Assembly (NCBI RefSeq): GCF_025660475.1
Contig: NZ_JAOUSF010000001.1
Span: 434,001-498,000 of the forward strand
DNA length: 64,000 nt
Reading direction: 5' to 3'
Origin: Perspicuibacillus lycopersici
GTDB lineage: Bacteria; Bacillota; Bacilli; Bacillales; Caldibacillaceae
Made by a program: the position numbers and the translations under genes. Within the stretch, counting starts at the first letter, position 1. Every line of letters starts with the position of its first letter. The notes below the pieces were generated by a model, which worked only from the letters and a program-made list of their open reading frames with translations, was not told the origin of the DNA and did no database searches. Below are positions 38,041-47,104 of the stretch, piece by piece.

Positions 38041-38325
38041 ATGGATTTTCCAACGATTCATACAAACTTTTGGGATGCCGTAACAGCAGTGCCAATCGTC
38101 ATGATAGTAACACAGCTCATCAAACTATTTTTCAAAGTCCCAAAACAGTTTGTTCCATCAATAGCCTTAGTTATTGGATTAATCATATCGGTCTTTTTTA
38201 GCCATAAAAAGGATGTAATCGCAGGTATTTTTATGGGATGGTTTTATGGGTATGCAGCAATTGGTTCCTATGCATCCTTAAAAACAACCATCATAGCTTA
38301 TCGGGAAAGTAAGGGAAAAGAATGA
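38041..38325 (+). CDS. Small holin-like membrane protein
   Basis: The 94-residue protein has three hydrophobic segments (AVPIVMIVTQLIKLFF, PSIALVIGLIISVFF and IAGIFMGWFYGYAAIGS) and a charged tail (YRESKGKE). Size and layout recall phage holins, but there is no lysin gene or other phage gene nearby, and chromosomal proteins of this shape are common in bacilli. AGGTGGTG precedes the ATG. Function not assignable. Confidence 0.6.
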   Translation: MDFPTIHTNFWDAVTAVPIVMIVTQLIKLFFKVPKQFVPSIALVIGLIISVFFSHKKDVIAGIFMGWFYGYAAIGSYASLKTTIIAYRESKGKE

Positions 38326-38359
38326 AGGAGGAATAGTGGATGACTTTCTCTCTCCTCCT

Positions 38360-39166
38360 TTATTCAATAATTACCTGCATATGTTCCAAATAATTCCTTA
38401 ACACTTCAAACCAAATTCGATAGCCTTCATCGTTCGGGTGAATTCCATCAGCGAGAATATTATTTAATGATAGCTTTTCCTTTGAAAGATATTGATTGAT
38501 ACCCTCATACATATTTATATAATCATAACCATTTTTTACTATAAACTGACCTGTTTCTTCTAAATAATCCTGATAAAAGTAACCGCTCTTATTTTTCCCT
38601 TTATCACTAATCGGATTTGGGGAAATCACTAAAATTTTTGCATCGGGTAATCCTTCCTGAATTGTTCGCAGCAGTTCCTCTATATAAAAAAGCGTGTCGT
38701 TCATTGGCGTGGATTGACGAAAATTATTAATGACAGATGTTTCAAAAATAACAAGTTTTGGTTTTTCAAATATAAGCTTATCTACTTGACGGTTTGCTAT
38801 TAAGTCCTTCGCTTTAAATCGGGAAACCCCATAATTATGTAAGCTGAGCTTAGAAAAATCTTTGCCAGGTAGCCTTTTCAAATAATGAATCAATTGATTT
38901 GGCCATTGGTACTCCTGCTTTGAAGCACCTGATCCCTTTGTTACACTGCTACCAATTACTGCAATCTTTACCGATTTCTCCGTTATCGATAAATATTCCA
39001 AGTAATTAAGGTAAGACATCGTGCCCTTTTCATCCAGATTTACTGGTGCAAGTAAATTTTTCTTTTCCGCAATAACCATCCTTGTATTCTGTATTTGTTC
39101 TACACCAACAAAAAACAAAAAAAACAGACTAGAAAAAGCAAAGATAAATTTCAGATGGTTCTTCAA
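38360..39166 (-). CDS. Membrane-anchored SGNH/GDSL-family hydrolase
   Basis: The 268-residue protein has an N-terminal signal anchor (HLKFIFAFSSLFFLFFVGV). The SGNH hydrolase blocks follow: IAVIGSSVTKGSG near residue 70 with the serine nucleophile, a later asparagine block (SVINNFR), and ILADGIHPNDEGYRIW near 243 with the Asp-His pair. It is likely an extracytoplasmic esterase or lipase, possibly an O-deacetylase of cell-wall polymers. The start is a TTG after AAGGAAGTGA. No partner gene. Confidence 0.8.
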   Translation of the reverse strand: MKNHLKFIFAFSSLFFLFFVGVEQIQNTRMVIAEKKNLLAPVNLDEKGTMSYLNYLEYLSITEKSVKIAVIGSSVTKGSGASKQEYQWPNQLIHYLKRLPGKDFSKLSLHNYGVSRFKAKDLIANRQVDKLIFEKPKLVIFETSVINNFRQSTPMNDTLFYIEELLRTIQEGLPDAKILVISPNPISDKGKNKSGYFYQDYLEETGQFIVKNGYDYINMYEGINQYLSKEKLSLNNILADGIHPNDEGYRIWFEVLRNYLEHMQVIIE

Positions 39167-39365
39167 GCTGTCACTTCCTTCATGATGTATTCCGTTTATA
39201 ATTTCACCACTTTTCTCACTTTTTATGTTTCTAATTCATTTTCTAAAACATAAATAGGAAAAACTTCACAGAACTAAATTCAATCGATAACCTATTAATA
39301 CATTACTATGATAAAATACGACTATCAGATTATTTCATTACTAGAAATAGAAAGCAGGTATTCAG

Positions 39366-40559
39366 ATGGGAAGTCAGCTCGCGAATCAAAAGATTCTTGC
39401 AGTCAATACACCAGATTTTTATCCTCGAGCACTGTATACTTTTAGTGGATCACATTTTTTAAACGATTTAGTCACAACCGGAATGGTTCCAGCACTTGTT
39501 GTAATGTATAAAGATGCATTCGAGTTGAATTATACACAATCAACAATGATTGTTTTAGTTTCATATTTGACATCATCAATAATGCAACCACTATTTGGAA
39601 TGCTTGCAGACAAAAAACCACGAGTCTGGTTATTTTCACTCGGAGTGTTTCTCTCCATTACTGGGCTAGCACTAACAGCACTCGCACCATCTTTACCATG
39701 GCTGTTAGTTTTTATTGCAATGTCAGGACTAGGATCGGGAATCTTTCATCCAGAAGCTTCACGTGGCACACATTTTGCTTCCGGTCAGAAAAAGGCACTT
39801 GCACAAGCCATTTTTCAAGTAGGAGGAAATGCAGGACAGGCTATTGGACCGTTGATGATTCCACTGTTTTTAGTGTATTCAGGAATAGAAGGACTTATTT
39901 GGTTATTACCGGTAGCATTTTTATCATTCTTTCTTACTGTACCATTGCTAAAATGGTTAAATGAAAGAGTACAAATAAATAGAGGTCCAATCAAATCGAT
40001 AACGGGAGAAAATCATATTTCAGGAGCCACCCTATTAGTACTTGTCATCATTCTCCGATCTTGGTGTCAAGTGGGTGTTGTCGTCTTTCTTCCTTTTTAT
40101 TTTTCAAATCTTAGTTTGGAACAAGCAGAAATATTAAACTTTGTTTTTGTAGGAGCAGGTGCACTTGGTACATTGTTAGGTGGTATTTTATCGGATCAAC
40201 TAGGCATGAAACGGTTACTTGTTATTTCAATGACCATTGCCACACCTTTTGCATTACTATTTCCACATTTACATGGCTTTCTAGCAATTGTCGATTTATT
40301 GCTATTTGGTTTAACGGTTCTTGCATCCTTTTCCATAACTGTTGTTTATATGCAACGATTGTTACCAAAAAATATCGGCCTTGCTTCCGGATTAACGATT
40401 GGAATTGGGGTAGGAGCTGGGGGCATAGGCTCGGTTTTCATGGGTAGTATTTCTGACATCTTTGGAGTATCGATGGTTTTCACTATGCTTTCCTTATTAC
40501 CTCTACTAGGAGCAATACTTTCGGCATTTTTACCTAATGAAAAAGAATTAGTTAAGTAG
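39366..40559 (+). CDS. MFS exporter, fosmidomycin-resistance (Fsr)-like
   Basis: This 397-residue transporter has 12 membrane segments. SGSHFLNDLVTTGMVPALVVMYKD at the start, FGMLADKKPRVW in loop 2-3 and SGLGSGIFHPEASRGTHFASG in helix 4 are the signature of the Fsr subgroup of the major facilitator superfamily. Members confer fosmidomycin or related drug resistance in other bacteria, although many are of unknown substrate. The ribosome-binding site is weak (AGCAGG). Confidence 0.85.
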   Translation: MGSQLANQKILAVNTPDFYPRALYTFSGSHFLNDLVTTGMVPALVVMYKDAFELNYTQSTMIVLVSYLTSSIMQPLFGMLADKKPRVWLFSLGVFLSITGLALTALAPSLPWLLVFIAMSGLGSGIFHPEASRGTHFASGQKKALAQAIFQVGGNAGQAIGPLMIPLFLVYSGIEGLIWLLPVAFLSFFLTVPLLKWLNERVQINRGPIKSITGENHISGATLLVLVIILRSWCQVGVVVFLPFYFSNLSLEQAEILNFVFVGAGALGTLLGGILSDQLGMKRLLVISMTIATPFALLFPHLHGFLAIVDLLLFGLTVLASFSITVVYMQRLLPKNIGLASGLTIGIGVGAGGIGSVFMGSISDIFGVSMVFTMLSLLPLLGAILSAFLPNEKELVK

Positions 40560-41083
40560 TGAAAGGAAACGTTCTTCATCATTTGGTTTGTAATTAATAG
40601 CTCTACAAATGCAATTATTGCTTTTTAAAACTAAGAACAAAAAAAGAGATTGCTCTTTCATGAGCATCTCTTCTTATAAACTGTATCTATTTTATGTTAG
40701 GTTTTGTTGAAAGAAATTAAAAGCTGGGGAAATCCCCTTTCAGCCTTGATTCGCTTCATCACAATGAGTACCGTTTCCCTACGGTGCAATCGTAATATTC
40801 GGAGTCAATTCTCAGCAAATATCACGAATGGTCTATCTCATTAGGCACAAATCTTTCGGCAAAGATATAGAGATACGATATACCAATAACAAACCTTAAT
40901 AAGTATACGATAATTCTGCGTACTGGTCAACTGGAATTTTTTACAAAATTTAGACTTAATTAGAAATGATTAACGATTACTGCATGAGTACGAATATATT
41001 TTGAAATACTGTAAAAGATTATTGTTACGAAATTACGAAATAAAGGTACTCTATATCATACAATAAGAAATGGAGATGCAACA
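40560..41083. other. Intergenic region with one hairpin and no gene seen
   Basis: About 520 bases. An imperfect stem AAGAGATTGCTC/GAGCATCTCTT (about 40645-40672) is a likely bidirectional terminator for the MFS gene. The remainder has no convincing open frame on either strand, no RNA-gene pattern and no repeat that I recognise. Confidence 0.45.
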
Positions 41084-41323
41084 ATGTTACCAAAAAAACA
41101 ATTAGAAAGAATAAATGAACTTGCAAGAAAAGCAAAATCTAGTAGTTTAACTTTATCGGAACAAAAAGAACAATTAGAATTAAGAAAAGCCTACATAGAA
41201 TCGTTTCGTGGTGGGATGCGCAATACAATTGAAGGCTTAAAGATTATTGATGAGGAAAATAATGATGTAACCCCGGAAAAGCTGAAAAATATCCAAAAAA
41301 CGAAAGGTTTACATGGTAGATAA
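41084..41323 (+). CDS. ynzC: YnzC-like DUF896 protein
   Basis: The 79-residue DUF896 (UPF0291) protein has a helical hairpin (MLPKKQLERINELARKAKS, LTLSEQKEQLELRKAYIE) and a C-terminal half, FRGGMRNTIEGLKIIDE. In B. subtilis ynzC lies in the LexA-controlled yneA operon; here no division-inhibitor gene or clear LexA box accompanies it. Molecular role unknown. ATGGAGATG precedes the ATG. Confidence 0.88.
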   Translation: MLPKKQLERINELARKAKSSSLTLSEQKEQLELRKAYIESFRGGMRNTIEGLKIIDEENNDVTPEKLKNIQKTKGLHGR

Positions 41324-41334
41324 TAGTTTTTTAT

Positions 41335-41369
41335 AAATATCCCTTGGCTAGTCTTTAGGGATATTTTTT
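41335..41369 (+). terminator. Terminator of ynzC
   Basis: AAATATCCCT (41335-41344) pairs with AGGGATATTT (41357-41366), followed by T. Confidence 0.8.
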
Positions 41370-41470
41370 ATAAGATATCTATTTTATTTGTGAAAATATT
41401 TATATAATTATTTTTTTTCTTGAAATCTGTTGTATAATTAATATACTTATGATTTTAAGGGGGGAAACGT

Positions 41471-42097
41471 ATGCAGGTTCGAAATAATTACATGAAAAAA
41501 AGCTTAGTTCAATTTATTACAGAAGAATACTCTATTGCACAGGCTCGCGAACACCTCGAGAGAACCGGGTTTCGTTGTGTACCTATTCTAGACAAGACTA
41601 AAACAAAATTTTTAGGCAATGTATATGAAATTGATACGTATAAGTACAAAGGATCACTTGCAGATTCTGTTTTACAAATTGCCGATGACAAAGACGCTGT
41701 AGTATATGAGGACGAATCATTTTACCGTGTGTTTTTTACCATTAAAAAATTACCATTTCTTGCGGTATTAAATACCAACCAAGAATTTGTTGGTATTTTA
41801 ACCCATGCAGCGGTTATGAGTGTAGCGGAAGATGCTTTTGCCATTTCTTCTAAAGGTCATTCTATAACAATAGCAGTTTATGACTTCGATAATACGCTAA
41901 AAACACTAACGAAGATTGTCAGCAAGCATTCTTCTATCCAATCGTTAATAACATTGCATAGCAGTAAATTTGTTCGCCAAATTGTTTTCACTGTTCCTGA
42001 AACTATTGAGGAAAAAGCATTAGCGAATCTTCGCAAAGATTTAACAGAAGCAAACTTTAAAATTGTACATGAGGATCAGCTCTTAACAAATAGTTAA
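41471..42097 (+). CDS. cbpA: CBS-ACT protein CbpA, probable cyclic di-AMP receptor
   Basis: The 208-residue cytoplasmic protein has two CBS motifs in residues 1-125: TEEYSIAQAREHLERTGFRCVPIL and LPFLAVLNTNQEFVGILTHAAVM. An ACT-like domain follows (about 126-205: ITIAVYDFDNTLKTLTKIV, SSIQSLITLHSS). The arrangement and the GFRCVPIL / FKVFFTIK-type blocks match the Listeria protein CbpA, which binds c-di-AMP through its CBS pair. The target process is not established. AAGGGGGG precedes the ATG. Confidence 0.75.
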   Translation: MQVRNNYMKKSLVQFITEEYSIAQAREHLERTGFRCVPILDKTKTKFLGNVYEIDTYKYKGSLADSVLQIADDKDAVVYEDESFYRVFFTIKKLPFLAVLNTNQEFVGILTHAAVMSVAEDAFAISSKGHSITIAVYDFDNTLKTLTKIVSKHSSIQSLITLHSSKFVRQIVFTVPETIEEKALANLRKDLTEANFKIVHEDQLLTNS

Positions 42098-42107
42098 CTT
42101 TCCTGAT

Positions 42108-42147
42108 AGCCAAGCAAGTACTATACTTATTACCTGCTTGGCTTTTC
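42108..42147. terminator. Terminator overlapping the end of the convergent HAD gene
   Basis: AGCCAAGCAAGTA (42108-42120) pairs with TACCTGCTTGGCT (42131-42143), followed by T. The right arm consists of the last codons of the convergent HAD gene, so that gene's mRNA and cbpA's share the hairpin. Confidence 0.75.
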
Positions 42148-42792
42148 TAATACATTTCTAATTCCCATTACACTATCCACAATATACGTAGGTCCACTTT
42201 GCTGTAATTCAGCTAAAGTTCCATATCCATAGGTAACTCCTATCGAATCAATCCCCATATTATTTGCACCAATAATATCATGCTTTCGGTCACCAATCAT
42301 AATCACTTCTTCTTTTCGGTATTCCTTATATTCTTCTAAAATGAATTTTATAATCTCTGCTTTCGATGATCTAGTTCCATCTAAATTACTCCCGATAATT
42401 TTTTCAAAATACTTATCTAGTTGAAAATAGGATAAAATTGTTTCAGAGAATACCGTAGGCTTGGAAGTGGCGACTACTAGGTGATAGTTTTCATTATGTA
42501 ACAATGACAGTAGCAAAAAAATATCCTCATATAAAACATTTTCAAACATTCCGTTAGTCATAAATCTTTCCCGATAAAATGTAATGGCAGCCTGCGTCTC
42601 TTGTTCCGAAAACCCATAATAGCGGGCAAAAGATTCCTGAAGTGGTGGCCCAATAAATTCTTCCAATCTATCTAGATTCGGCTCTTCTATTCCCATTTGC
42701 TTTAATGCGAATTGAACTGATTTTGTAATCCCTTCTTTTGGATCAGAAAGTGTTCCGTCTAAATCAAATAAAATCAATCGATATTTCCCCAT
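42130..42792 (-). CDS. HAD-family phosphatase, phosphoglycolate-phosphatase-like
   Basis: This 220-residue HAD enzyme has motif I ILFDLDGTLSDPKEGI (nucleophile and acid Asp residues near 9 and 11), motif II VVATSKPT near 107 and motif IV MIGDRKHDIIGANNMG near 168. A helical cap C1 lies between them (EFIGPPLQESFARYY). It is most like Gph/PpaX-type phosphatases that hydrolyse phosphoglycolate or pyrophosphate. The start is MGKYRL behind GGGGAAGAG. The 3' end overlaps the cbpA terminator. Confidence 0.85.
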   Translation of the reverse strand: MGKYRLILFDLDGTLSDPKEGITKSVQFALKQMGIEEPNLDRLEEFIGPPLQESFARYYGFSEQETQAAITFYRERFMTNGMFENVLYEDIFLLLSLLHNENYHLVVATSKPTVFSETILSYFQLDKYFEKIIGSNLDGTRSSKAEIIKFILEEYKEYRKEEVIMIGDRKHDIIGANNMGIDSIGVTYGYGTLAELQQSGPTYIVDSVMGIRNVLEKPSR

Positions 42793-42823
42793 AATCTCTT
42801 CCCCTTTTTTGAAACGCCACAAT

Positions 42824-42850
42824 TAAAAAAGGCAACTGATTCAGTTACCT
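42824..42850 (-). terminator. Terminator of the small acidic protein gene
   Basis: GGCAACTGA (42831-42839) pairs with TCAGTTACC (42841-42849) with one mismatch, and six T follow on the minus strand. Confidence 0.7.
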
Positions 42851-42861
42851 CTTTTGGATCG

Positions 42862-43143
42862 TTATTCAATAAATTGTTTGCAGTAATCGCTAATTGCCGC
42901 CTCTTCTTCTTCATCCAAGGCAAAGTCTAAATACGTATCGGTTATACTTTCAAAAATTTGATATTGAGCAATTCGCGGTCCTCTATCATCCACGGCATAA
43001 ATTAATTTTATGTATAAACCATTTTCCGAGTATAACTCGTCATCTTCAGGTACCTCAATATTTAATAGAAATTCATAACGGTCACCCGGTAAAATTCCTG
43101 TTGGATCAAATAATTTTTCGACCTCATGAGAAATGATTTCCAT
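42862..43143 (-). CDS. Small acidic conserved protein (possibly DUF6509)
   Basis: The 93-residue acidic protein (EIISHEVEKLFDPTGILPGDRYEFLLNI, LDEEEEAAISDYCKQFIE) has no membrane segment. It looks like a bacillus-specific family I associate, with low certainty, with DUF6509. AAAGGAAG is better spaced from the second ATG (43143) than the first (43149). It has its own terminator. Function unknown. Confidence 0.6.
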   Translation of the reverse strand: MEIISHEVEKLFDPTGILPGDRYEFLLNIEVPEDDELYSENGLYIKLIYAVDDRGPRIAQYQIFESITDTYLDFALDEEEEAAISDYCKQFIE

Positions 43144-43250
43144 GTACATACTTCCTTTCTTTTAACTTCCTCTATAAAAAATAGTACGTATAGCCTATCA
43201 ATATTATCTATTACTTTTTCTATTTATGCTAGTGGAATTATTTATTCTAT

Positions 43251-44327
43251 TTATTGAATGACTCCTGCCTCGGTAACTTCAACATTTGACTTTACTTTTA
43301 CTACTAAGTCTTTATATAAAGATTCATGCCATTTTTTATAATCAAAGCCACGAATTTGTGTTTTTACAAAATGACCAAAACCAATTGGATCAATATTTTT
43401 CTCCTGAAAATTTTTTACTAATGCAAGACATTCTTGATTTATTTCTTTCTCAAATTGTTTGTTTAATTTTCGTTCTAAATTCGGATACATTTTATCTCCA
43501 TTAAATTCATTAATAATACCTTGAACGTCAATTGTTACCTCCACTTCCATTGGATTTTTTTTTATCAATTTGTAATGGTGAACCGATCGAATACTTCGAA
43601 TCGCCGCTTCCCCTTCCTCTATTTTCACACGATGTAATCCTTCACTATATTTATCGACAAGAAGCTTGAAGAAAAACATCTTATCTGATGAAATTGTTTC
43701 GACAAGCTTTCCCTTATTAAAAAAGCTTACTCCTGTTAATTCCACCACATCTTTTGATTTCTTTTTAATAATTGGCATGAACGGAGATTTCCCTTCCGAA
43801 TAAAAATCGGCAAGAAAAATTTGCAAATTGGTTTTTGGTAAATCTTCATTCCGAATATTTTCATCAATTATATCGGATATATGGGTGGAATTGCCACGAA
43901 CCCCATATTTCCCTTCAAATAACTCCTTCGTCTCTCCCTCTACTACGGCCAAATAAATGCCTGATCCTACTCCAGGATCTCGTTGAAAGGGATCCATTAA
44001 TTCCGTAATGCCACTTTTCGTTGCTAGTTCTTTACTAAATAAAACAACTTCCATACTACCTGTAACAATTGGATCTGCTGCTTGCAGTTGAATATCCTGC
44101 AATATCTCTTTTTTCAACAATGATTCTCCGGTTAAGACCCGATTTTCCGGTGGTTTATCTTTTATAAAAATAGGAAAAACGATTGTCCCCCTTATTTTCT
44201 TCCCATCGACATAATCAAATCCGATTCCATCAATTAAATTAATATCATCCAATATTTCTTTTTCAACACAACCACTAAGAAAAAGTGTGAAAATAGCCAT
44301 TATTAGTATAGTCTCAATTGATTTCAC
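43251..44327 (-). CDS. Spore germination lipoprotein, GerC subunit
   Basis: The 358-residue lipoprotein begins with a signal and lipobox (FTLFLSGC, Cys near residue 20), followed by the GerC family sequence: DDINLIDGIGFDYVDGK near 28, DIIDENIRNEDLPKTNLQIF and EVTIDVQGIINEF. It belongs to the Ger(x)C family of germinant receptors in the inner spore membrane. It starts with GTG and overlaps the gerB-type gene by 4 bases. It is the last gene of the three-gene operon. Confidence 0.92.
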   Translation of the reverse strand: MKSIETILIMAIFTLFLSGCVEKEILDDINLIDGIGFDYVDGKKIRGTIVFPIFIKDKPPENRVLTGESLLKKEILQDIQLQAADPIVTGSMEVVLFSKELATKSGITELMDPFQRDPGVGSGIYLAVVEGETKELFEGKYGVRGNSTHISDIIDENIRNEDLPKTNLQIFLADFYSEGKSPFMPIIKKKSKDVVELTGVSFFNKGKLVETISSDKMFFFKLLVDKYSEGLHRVKIEEGEAAIRSIRSVHHYKLIKKNPMEVEVTIDVQGIINEFNGDKMYPNLERKLNKQFEKEINQECLALVKNFQEKNIDPIGFGHFVKTQIRGFDYKKWHESLYKDLVVKVKSNVEVTEAGVIQ

Positions 44328-45412
44328 GATTTTTTCACCTTCTTTTTAATTAAAGTGGCAACAAATAAAATTGGGACGTATATATAGCAAAAATAAAATC
44401 CGATTTTAGCGGTCAAATCTGTTACCATATTAATTTCGGATCTTGTGGTCGGTATACAAATACCAATTAAACATAGTAGAGAAATAACAAGAACCGAGCG
44501 TCTTTGCCGAATAGAGTATACCTGCTTAATGATTCGACTTGTCCCCCATATACTAATGGCAATAATAGGTAAAATAAGCAAAAACCAGCTAGCAATTCCG
44601 ATATATTCAAACCTCTCCACAAAAGGCAATCTAATGATTTTCCACATCGTTAATGTTGGCCATGTATTTTTTTGAAGCTGATTTTCGGAAAAATAGGAAA
44701 ATGTCAATATACATATATATAGATATACAATCGTTGTAAATAAAATCGCCAAATGTGCATATTTGTGCGATTTCTTGGGGTTTTTTATAAAAGGGTAAAA
44801 TAATAAAATACTTTCAAAACCTAACACGGTAAATGTCATATTACGTGATCCTTTTAAAATATCTCCAATCGAGTGATCAAAAATTGGGAGAAGATTAGAA
44901 AAATCCGCAAAAGGTACCGTGAATAAGAATAATACCAATATGTATATTGGCAAAACTATCGAAAAAAATGCGATTCCAACAATGGTTCGAAAACCACCAT
45001 AAATAATATAAATAACTAAAAGCAAATAAATAAGCGCAAACCAAAATGTTTCTAATTCCTGAAACATCCACACTTGGATAATTTCAATATACGTTCGTAA
45101 TACTGAAATAGCAAATAAGCAAAAGTAAAGAATAATCGGGATGCAGACAATTTTTGTTGCTTTTTTTCCGATAATATAGTTATGTACTGTAACGATATCT
45201 CCGTCCACTATAGCTAACATTTTATACATCATCCACATGAGAATATGAAGTATTACTCCTGTCAAAAGAACGGAAATCCAGCCATCTGTCCCAGCATATG
45301 TTGCAATAATTCTTTGAAACCCCAGCATTCCAACACCGACTTGCATCGTGTGAATGAGATAAAACACAAGAAATGGTGATATTTTGTTTGTCACTGGGAT
45401 ATTTACTGACAT
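44324..45412 (-). CDS. Spore germination permease-like protein, GerB subunit
   Basis: The 362-residue, 10-helix protein belongs to the GerAB/ArcD amino-acid-permease-like family. Recognisable blocks are ISPFLVFYLIHTMQVGVGMLGF at the N-terminus and NMTFTVLGFESILLFYPF near residue 195. GerB subunits bind the germinant and determine receptor specificity; the ligand cannot be read from sequence. AGAGG lies 8 bases before the ATG, 11 bases after the gerA-type stop. Confidence 0.92.
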   Translation of the reverse strand: MSVNIPVTNKISPFLVFYLIHTMQVGVGMLGFQRIIATYAGTDGWISVLLTGVILHILMWMMYKMLAIVDGDIVTVHNYIIGKKATKIVCIPIILYFCLFAISVLRTYIEIIQVWMFQELETFWFALIYLLLVIYIIYGGFRTIVGIAFFSIVLPIYILVLFLFTVPFADFSNLLPIFDHSIGDILKGSRNMTFTVLGFESILLFYPFIKNPKKSHKYAHLAILFTTIVYLYICILTFSYFSENQLQKNTWPTLTMWKIIRLPFVERFEYIGIASWFLLILPIIAISIWGTSRIIKQVYSIRQRRSVLVISLLCLIGICIPTTRSEINMVTDLTAKIGFYFCYIYVPILFVATLIKKKVKKS

Positions 45413-45423
45413 AATAACAACCT

Positions 45424-46932
45424 CTATTCATCAATATCTTTCTTTTTATTTCCTTTAGGATTCATTCGTTTAGGTGATTCTGATCTTAAATATAATGGAC
45501 GCTTCCTTTGCGCATCTAGTGGTAATCGAATAAATGAATCTTTAAAATCCACAAGTCTTGTTGGATAAATTGGTTCTAAATAAGGTCTTCCTAAGGATGT
45601 CAGGCGAATAAGATGTGTTAACAATAGGGAGAACCCTAGTGCAATCCCGATGATTCCCCATAGCTCTGCCAGTAATAAAAATGGGAACCGTAATAATCGA
45701 ATCGTATTACCAATCCGATATACAGGAGTAGTAAAGGAAGCAAGTGCTGCTAATGCCACAAATATTAGTAAAACATTACTAGTGAGACCAGCCTCTACAC
45801 TTGCCGTTCCAATTACAATCCCTCCTACGATACCGATTGTCTGGCCAACCTTTGTTGGAAGTCGTGCTCCAGCTTCACGCAATAATTCAATTGTAAGCTC
45901 TAAAAAGAGAACCTCTAAAATTGGTGGAAACGGGATCACTCTTCTTGATGTAATTAAAATGCTTAATAAATCCTGTGGGATTAATTCATAATGATAGGTT
46001 AGTGTTGCTACGTATAATGGTGTAACTAAAATCGAAAAAGCAACTGCAAATAAACGAATAACCCTGAAAAAGGAAGCAAGAATCCAATTTAACAAATAGT
46101 CTTCAAATGAGCTAAAAAATTCAATCAAAGTTGTTGGTGCAATTAGAGCATGTGGTGAACCATCCACAATAACCGCTATTTTTCCTTCTGATAGAACTGC
46201 TGCTACCCGATCTGGTCGTTCCGAGTCTAGGACTTGCGGAAATGGAGAATTTCTATTATCCGAAATAATTTGACCGATAAAGGAACTATCGGTAATTTGG
46301 TCTATTTTTATATCATTAATTCTCTGTTTCACTGTATTTACATTTTCATCGTCAACGACTCCTTGTAGATAAATAATGGCAACTTTCGTTTTCGATAATT
46401 GTCCAACCGTTGTTTCTTCTACAATAAGTTCTTTAACTGGTAATCGTTTACGAATTAAATTTAAATTTTGCTCTAATGTTTCTACAAAAGCTTCCTTTGG
46501 ACCGATAACACTAAATTCTACCTCAGGGACAGAAATATTTCTGCCGATTTCTTTCTGTGCAGAAAAGAAGCAAAATTTTTCTTTATTACTGGAAATAGTT
46601 AGCACGACAAATCCTGTAAATAAACGTTCTTCGATTTGTTTCGGGTCCTCAGAAATTTCTACCTCCGCAATCGGGAGAATTTCCTTAATATCCGTTATTT
46701 TTGTAAATTCTTTTTCTAATAAATATGGGAGTGCACTTTTTTGAATAATTTTCTCATCGACAAGGGAGGAAATATATTCAATTTTAAACTCAATATTCGT
46801 TTTTTCATTCGTATATATAACTTTTTTATAATCTTTAGACATGGAAATGAGATTTTCTTTTTTGCTTGTTTTGTCTTTGATATCTTTACTTTCCTTGTCT
46901 TTTCCGCCTTTTTTAAAAAAACTGTTTTTCAT
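45424..46932 (-). CDS. Spore germination protein, GerA subunit
   Basis: The 502-residue protein has a charged cytoplasmic N-terminal half, with the GerA family blocks GFVVLTISSNKEKFCF, LSKTKVAIIYLQGVVDDENV and VDGSPHALIAPTTLIEFFSS. Five or so membrane helices follow (EVLFLELTIELLREAGARLP, GQTIGIVGGIVIG). It is the A subunit of the germinant-gated channel. The unusually polar start (KKGGKDKESKDIKDKTSKKE) is typical of the family's variable N-tail. It is the first gene of gerA-gerB-gerC. A forespore sigma-G promoter is expected, but I could not place one with confidence. Confidence 0.93.
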   Translation of the reverse strand: MKNSFFKKGGKDKESKDIKDKTSKKENLISMSKDYKKVIYTNEKTNIEFKIEYISSLVDEKIIQKSALPYLLEKEFTKITDIKEILPIAEVEISEDPKQIEERLFTGFVVLTISSNKEKFCFFSAQKEIGRNISVPEVEFSVIGPKEAFVETLEQNLNLIRKRLPVKELIVEETTVGQLSKTKVAIIYLQGVVDDENVNTVKQRINDIKIDQITDSSFIGQIISDNRNSPFPQVLDSERPDRVAAVLSEGKIAVIVDGSPHALIAPTTLIEFFSSFEDYLLNWILASFFRVIRLFAVAFSILVTPLYVATLTYHYELIPQDLLSILITSRRVIPFPPILEVLFLELTIELLREAGARLPTKVGQTIGIVGGIVIGTASVEAGLTSNVLLIFVALAALASFTTPVYRIGNTIRLLRFPFLLLAELWGIIGIALGFSLLLTHLIRLTSLGRPYLEPIYPTRLVDFKDSFIRLPLDAQRKRPLYLRSESPKRMNPKGNKKKDIDE

Positions 46933-47033
46933 GGTAAATTCCCCTTATCAATAGAAATCGAGTATATTATTTCCAGAAAGTTTAAAGCTATCCAATAATC
47001 CCATTTTTCCTCGACGTATGATTTCCCTTTGAT

Positions 47034-47068
47034 ATAAAAAAAGGTCTACGTAAATGACGTAGACCTTT
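47034..47068 (-). terminator. Terminator of motAB
   Basis: AAAGGTCTACGT (47040-47051) pairs perfectly with ACGTAGACCTTT (47057-47068), with a T-run on the minus strand. Confidence 0.9.
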
Positions 47069-47104
47069 CTCAAACTCTCCATAATTTTTTAACGCTTCAT
47101 TTTA

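Noticed and set aside
38041-38325. Prophage holin
   Set aside because: Size and helices fit, but there is no endolysin, structural or integrase gene nearby, so a phage origin is not supported.
46933-47033. Sigma-G promoter before the gerA-type gene
   Set aside because: TGGATA and TATACT-like pieces exist but the spacing is wrong, so no promoter is annotated.
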